From Candidatus Bipolaricaulota bacterium (lineage in GTDB: Bacteria; Bipolaricaulota; Bipolaricaulia; RBG-16-55-9; DRXL01), in assembly GCA_026414955.1 (NCBI GenBank), contig JAOAIA010000061.1, positions 1 to 8,062 of the forward strand: DNA of 8,062 nt, written 5' to 3'. Each line of letters starts with the position of its first letter. Within the stretch, counting starts at the first letter, position 1. Positions 5,455-8,062 of this stretch are shown in pieces. The notes under the pieces are model-generated. The model did no database searches. It was not told where the DNA came from and saw only the letters and a program-made list of their open reading frames with translations. The translations under genes and the position numbers were made by a program.

Positions 5455-6174
5455 TGTTTCGCTGCGCTCTAAGATCGTTTTGATCTCGTGTTCTATCACG
5501 TGGTCGCTCAGCCCTAAGGGGCCGTGGCGACGCAAGCGCTCGCTGTAGGGAATAGCCCCGATTACGGGGAATGTTAAGCGCTCTTGGATCGTATGAACTT
5601 CCGTGGGGTCGCCTATCTTGTTGGCCACGGCGAAGATCTTCTCTACCCCGATCTCACGGGCTAATCTGTAGATGCGCTCGGCCGTCAGCAGGCTGATCCC
5701 ATCTGGCTCAACGACGATCAGCAGGGCATCCACGCCTTGGGCCGTGGCGCGCCCCAACGGCTCCAACCCCGCTTCAAAGTCCAAGAGCACCAGCTCGTTG
5801 CGTTCTAGCACCAGGTGCTGGATAAGGCTTTTGAGGAATGTATTCTGTGGGCAGGCGCAGCCGCCGCCTCCTTGGCGGATCGGCCCCATGACGATCAGCT
5901 TAATCCCGTCTTTCTCGGCGGCGAACTCGTCGGGGATATCGTCCACTTTGGGGTTGAGCTTCATAAAGCCAGAGCCGACGCGCTCTTCGATCAGCTCTTT
6001 CAGCTCGATCAAGGGCTGAATCTCTTGGGAGAACCCCAGTGTGGCTGCGAGGGTGGGGTTGGGATCGGCATCTACGGCTAATACTCGTTTTCCCTGAGCA
6101 GCAGCCGCTTTGGCCAGCAGAGCCGTCAGGGTCGTCTTGCCCGCGCCGCCCTTGCCGGAGATCGCGATCTTCAT
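5425..6174 (-). CDS. cooC: CooC/AcsF-type nickel-insertion ATPase for CODH/ACS
   Basis: A 249-residue MinD/SIMIBI-class P-loop ATPase. Residues 7-15 are the deviant Walker A motif GKGGAGKTT with the signature lysine (Lys8). DADPNP (35-40) is the switch I-type segment, and LDFEAG (131-136) is the Walker B/switch II region typical of CooC. Cys106 and Cys108 form the CXC motif (GGCACP) through which CooC dimers bind nickel at their interface. The family uses ATP-driven dimer changes to mature the CODH C-cluster or, as AcsF, the ACS A-cluster; its place in the acsB operon suits either. The usual EAGIEHLGR motif reads EAGLEPLGR here, with Pro for His. The start is the first ATG after an in-frame TAA; it lacks a well-spaced ribosome site but overlaps a four-codon reading frame that has one. 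The C-terminal residues from about ERPPSHTLA derive from a palindromic repeat. Confidence 0.93.
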   Translation of the reverse strand: MKIAISGKGGAGKTTLTALLAKAAAAQGKRVLAVDADPNPTLAATLGFSQEIQPLIELKELIEERVGSGFMKLNPKVDDIPDEFAAEKDGIKLIVMGPIRQGGGGCACPQNTFLKSLIQHLVLERNELVLLDFEAGLEPLGRATAQGVDALLIVVEPDGISLLTAERIYRLAREIGVEKIFAVANKIGDPTEVHTIQERLTFPVIGAIPYSERLRRHGPLGLSDHVIEHEIKTILERSETERPPSHTLA

Positions 6175-6202
6175 AGCCCTTGCATTTTAGGCGAACCTCC
6201 CC
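6171..6202 (-). promoter_or_regulatory. Candidate coupling mini-ORF and ribosome site ahead of the cooC-like gene
   Basis: GGGGAGG (6202-6196) is a strong ribosome site ten bases before ATG 6185-6183. That ATG opens a four-codon frame (Met-Gln-Gly-Leu) whose TGA (6173-6171) overlaps the ATPase start as ATGA. The ATPase's own nearest purine run, AAGGG, is only two bases from its ATG, too close to work well. Translation may therefore start on the mini-ORF and reinitiate on the ATPase gene. This is read from the sequence; function is inferred. Confidence 0.4.
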
Positions 6203-6213
6203 TGACGAGACCA

Positions 6214-6225
6214 TGACCAAGGTCA
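6214..6225. promoter_or_regulatory. Short palindrome in the divergent control region
   Basis: TGACC-AA-GGTCA has 5-bp inverted arms around two bases, about 40 bp before the ATPase start and about 125 bp before hypF. Its size and place suit a dimeric regulator, but no known operator is matched and the arms are short. Confidence 0.25.
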
Positions 6226-6280
6226 GATCAAAAGATAGCCAAAATCAAAATTTTCCCTTATAACTGTTGATCGTATAGAT

Positions 6281-6289
6281 TGCTATATA
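6281..6289 (+). promoter_or_regulatory. Possible extended -10 promoter of hypF
   Basis: TGCTATATA fits the extended -10 pattern TGnTATAAT with one mismatch. No good -35 sits 17 bases upstream, which extended -10 promoters tolerate. Transcription would start near 6296, giving a leader of about 55 bases. The whole stretch 6236-6300 is AT-rich compared with its surroundings, as expected for a divergent promoter region. The minus-strand promoter for the cooC-like gene could not be placed with any confidence. Confidence 0.35.
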
Positions 6290-6350
6290 GAAAAAGCTCA
6301 GCGGTGGTAGGTTGCTGGGCTACAAATGCAAGGCATATACTTAGGAGGCC

Positions 6351-8062
6351 ATGAGAGAGCAGATGGCGCGGCTCAAGATTGCCATCCACGGTGCGGTGCA
6401 GGGAGTGGGCTTCCGCCCGTTCGTCTATCGGTTAGCGATAGAGCTGAAACTAACGGGCTGGGTGCTCAATTCTGCTCAGGGGGTCTTCATCGAAGCCGAA
6501 GGAACCAAAGAGCAACTCGAAGAATTTGTGCGCAGACTGGAGCGCGACAAGCCGCCCAGAGCGTTCCTTCAGAGCTTAGAAGCTTCGTGGCTCGACCCTG
6601 TCGGTTACACGGCTTTTGAGATTCGGCACAGCGACGAGTCCGGCCAGAAGATCGCTTTTATTTTGCCCGATATCGCGACATGCCCCGATTGTTGGCGCGA
6701 GATCTTCGATCCCAACAACCGGCGCTATCGCTATCCGTTTACCAACTGTACCAACTGCGGCCCGCGCTTCTCGATTATCGAAGCCCTGCCCTATGACCGT
6801 CCGAACACGACCATGAAGATCTTCAGAATGTGCCCAGACTGCCAAGCCGAGTATGAGAATCCGTTAGATCGGCGCTTCCACGCCCAACCCAACGCGTGTC
6901 CACAGTGCGGGCCGCACTTAGAATTGTGGGACGCCAAGGGCACGGTGCTCGCGCAGCACGATGACGCACTCTGTCAAGCTGCTGAAGCGATTCGGGTTGG
7001 CCAGATCATCGCGGTCAAGGGCCTAGGAGGATTTCACTTGATCTGCGACGCCCGCAACGACGACGCCGTCCAAGAACTCAGGCGCCGCAAGCACCGCGAA
7101 GAGAAGCCGTTCGCGCTCATGTACCCGTCGCTCGAGCTGGTCCAAGCCCACTGTGAAGTCTCTCCCCTTGAAGAACGAGCCTTAACATCCCCGGAGGCCC
7201 CAATCGTCCTCATGCGCCGACGCGAGAGCGTTCAGATTGCTTCCTCTGTCGCCCCGCGTAACCCCTATTTGGGCATCATGCTGCCCTACACGCCGCTCCA
7301 TCACTTGCTCATGGCCGAGCTGGGCTTCCCTGTCGTCGCGACCAGCGGGAATCTCTCGGATGAGCCGATCTGCACCGACGAGCACGAAGCCCTGATAAGA
7401 CTGAAAGAGATCGCTGATCTCTTCCTCGTGCACAACCGTCCCATCGCGCGACACGTGGACGACTCCATTGTGCGTATCGTTGGGAGTCAGGAGCTGGTGC
7501 TGCGCCGCGCCCGCGGCTTCGCTCCCCTCCCCATCACCCTGAGGAACCCTGAACGCCGAACTGTTCTGGCCGTCGGCGCCCATCTGAAGAACACCGTCGC
7601 GCTCGCTGTCGGCTCCACCGTTTTTATCAGCCAACATATCGGAGACTTAGAGACCGCCGAAGCGTTCGGAGCGTTTCAGAGAGTCATTCAAGATTTTGAA
7701 CGGCTCTACGATGCCCAGCCGTCGGTGATCGCCCATGATCTGCACCCGGACTACCTCTCGACCCAGTACGCGCAGGGGCGCAAGCCACGCACGGTCGGGG
7801 TGCAGCATCACTACGCGCATGTGCTGGCGTGCATGGCGGAGAACGAACTAGATAGCTCAGTGCTGGGGGTATCGTGGGATGGCACGGGCTATGGGCTGGA
7901 CGGCACGATCTGGGGCGGGGAGTTTCTGCGCGCAACTAGAGAGTCATTCACGCGAGTCGCTCATTTACGGACGTTTCGTCTTCCCGGAGGCGAGCGCGCG
8001 ATCCAAGAGCCACGACGTTCTGCACTCGGCGTGCTGTATGAACTCTTTGGGGATGCACTCAC
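6351..8062 (+). CDS. hypF: Hydrogenase maturation carbamoyltransferase HypF, N-terminal three quarters
   Basis: Partial gene: 570 codons are visible and the frame runs off the right edge; complete HypF proteins are about 750-770 residues. HypF activates carbamoyl phosphate and transfers the carbamoyl group to the C-terminal cysteine of HypE, the first step in making the cyanide ligands of [NiFe] hydrogenase. Domains in order: acylphosphatase-like (about 8-93; GVGFRPFVYRLA at 18-29); two zinc fingers (Cys111, 114, 133, 136 and Cys161, 164, 183, 186); YrdC-like domain (about 200-390; VKGLGGFHL, TSGNLSDEP); and the start of the Kae1-like domain (about 405 onward; VQHHYAH with His487 and His490, then SWDGTGYG). 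All motifs in the visible part look intact. AGGAGG (6343-6348) is only two bases from ATG 6351, so ATG 6363 (MARLKIAIHG) is an alternative start; an in-frame TAG at 6342 rules out anything longer. It is transcribed away from the CODH/ACS genes. Confidence 0.97.
   Translation, partial: MREQMARLKIAIHGAVQGVGFRPFVYRLAIELKLTGWVLNSAQGVFIEAEGTKEQLEEFVRRLERDKPPRAFLQSLEASWLDPVGYTAFEIRHSDESGQKIAFILPDIATCPDCWREIFDPNNRRYRYPFTNCTNCGPRFSIIEALPYDRPNTTMKIFRMCPDCQAEYENPLDRRFHAQPNACPQCGPHLELWDAKGTVLAQHDDALCQAAEAIRVGQIIAVKGLGGFHLICDARNDDAVQELRRRKHREEKPFALMYPSLELVQAHCEVSPLEERALTSPEAPIVLMRRRESVQIASSVAPRNPYLGIMLPYTPLHHLLMAELGFPVVATSGNLSDEPICTDEHEALIRLKEIADLFLVHNRPIARHVDDSIVRIVGSQELVLRRARGFAPLPITLRNPERRTVLAVGAHLKNTVALAVGSTVFISQHIGDLETAEAFGAFQRVIQDFERLYDAQPSVIAHDLHPDYLSTQYAQGRKPRTVGVQHHYAHVLACMAENELDSSVLGVSWDGTGYGLDGTIWGGEFLRATRESFTRVAHLRTFRLPGGERAIQEPRRSALGVLYELFGDAL

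Noticed and set aside
6267..6280. FNR/CooA-like site TTGAT-N4-TAGAT
   Set aside because: Only the left half matches the TTGAT-N4-ATCAA pattern; the right half does not, so it is not a credible CRP/FNR-family operator.
6326..6619. Plus-strand frame of 97 codons beginning before hypF
   Set aside because: It runs out of frame through the hypF acylphosphatase domain, whose motifs are clear in the hypF frame. No family match is visible.

Overview
The window comes from an anaerobic bacterium that uses the Wood-Ljungdahl (reductive acetyl-CoA) pathway. It carries genes for the acetyl-CoA synthase side of CO dehydrogenase/acetyl-CoA synthase (CODH/ACS), a nickel-insertion ATPase for that enzyme, an electron-transfer pair, and the start of a [NiFe]-hydrogenase maturation gene. 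The ACS is the long bacterial form with an N-terminal CODH-docking region, not the short archaeal CdhC form. The DNA is moderately GC-rich, with tightly packed genes and Shine-Dalgarno sites. A deep-branching uncultured acetogen-like lineage (for example Bipolaricaulota/Acetothermia) would fit, but taxonomy cannot be fixed from the sequence alone.

Layout. Positions 1-505 (minus): N-terminal part of the corrinoid iron-sulfur protein large subunit (acsC/cdhE), running off the left edge. Positions 534-1233 (plus): a two-gene type II toxin-antitoxin module, a ribbon-helix-helix antitoxin followed by a MazF/PemK-like toxin, lying in the opposite orientation between acsB and acsC. Positions 1268-6174 (minus): a compact run transcribed leftward in the order cooC-like ATPase, CooF-like 4x[4Fe-4S] ferredoxin, FAD/NAD(P) oxidoreductase, acsB. 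The last three are separated by a 4-nt overlap and a 3-nt gap, so they are very likely one operon. Positions 6175-6350: an AT-rich divergent control region. Positions 6351-8062 (plus): hypF, cut by the right edge.

How the genes work together. AcsC carries the methyl group from the pathway's methyl branch to AcsB. AcsB joins it to CO and CoA at the Ni-Ni-[4Fe-4S] A-cluster. The CooC/AcsF-type ATPase is expected to load nickel into the CODH and/or ACS active site. The CooF-like protein and the flavoprotein probably pass electrons between CODH, ferredoxin and pyridine nucleotides. HypF makes the cyanide ligands of [NiFe] hydrogenase, pointing to H2 as an electron source or sink. The catalytic CODH subunit (acsA/cooS), acsD and acsE are not in the window.

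Two palindromic repeat-like elements have invaded coding sequence. One (about 2698-2755) encodes an in-frame insertion of about 18 residues in AcsB. The other (5377-5454) sits between the cooC-like and cooF-like genes and supplies the last residues and stop codon of the ATPase. These, together with the antisense toxin-antitoxin module inside an otherwise conserved acs gene order, are the most unusual points. I did not find a wholly new multi-gene system.
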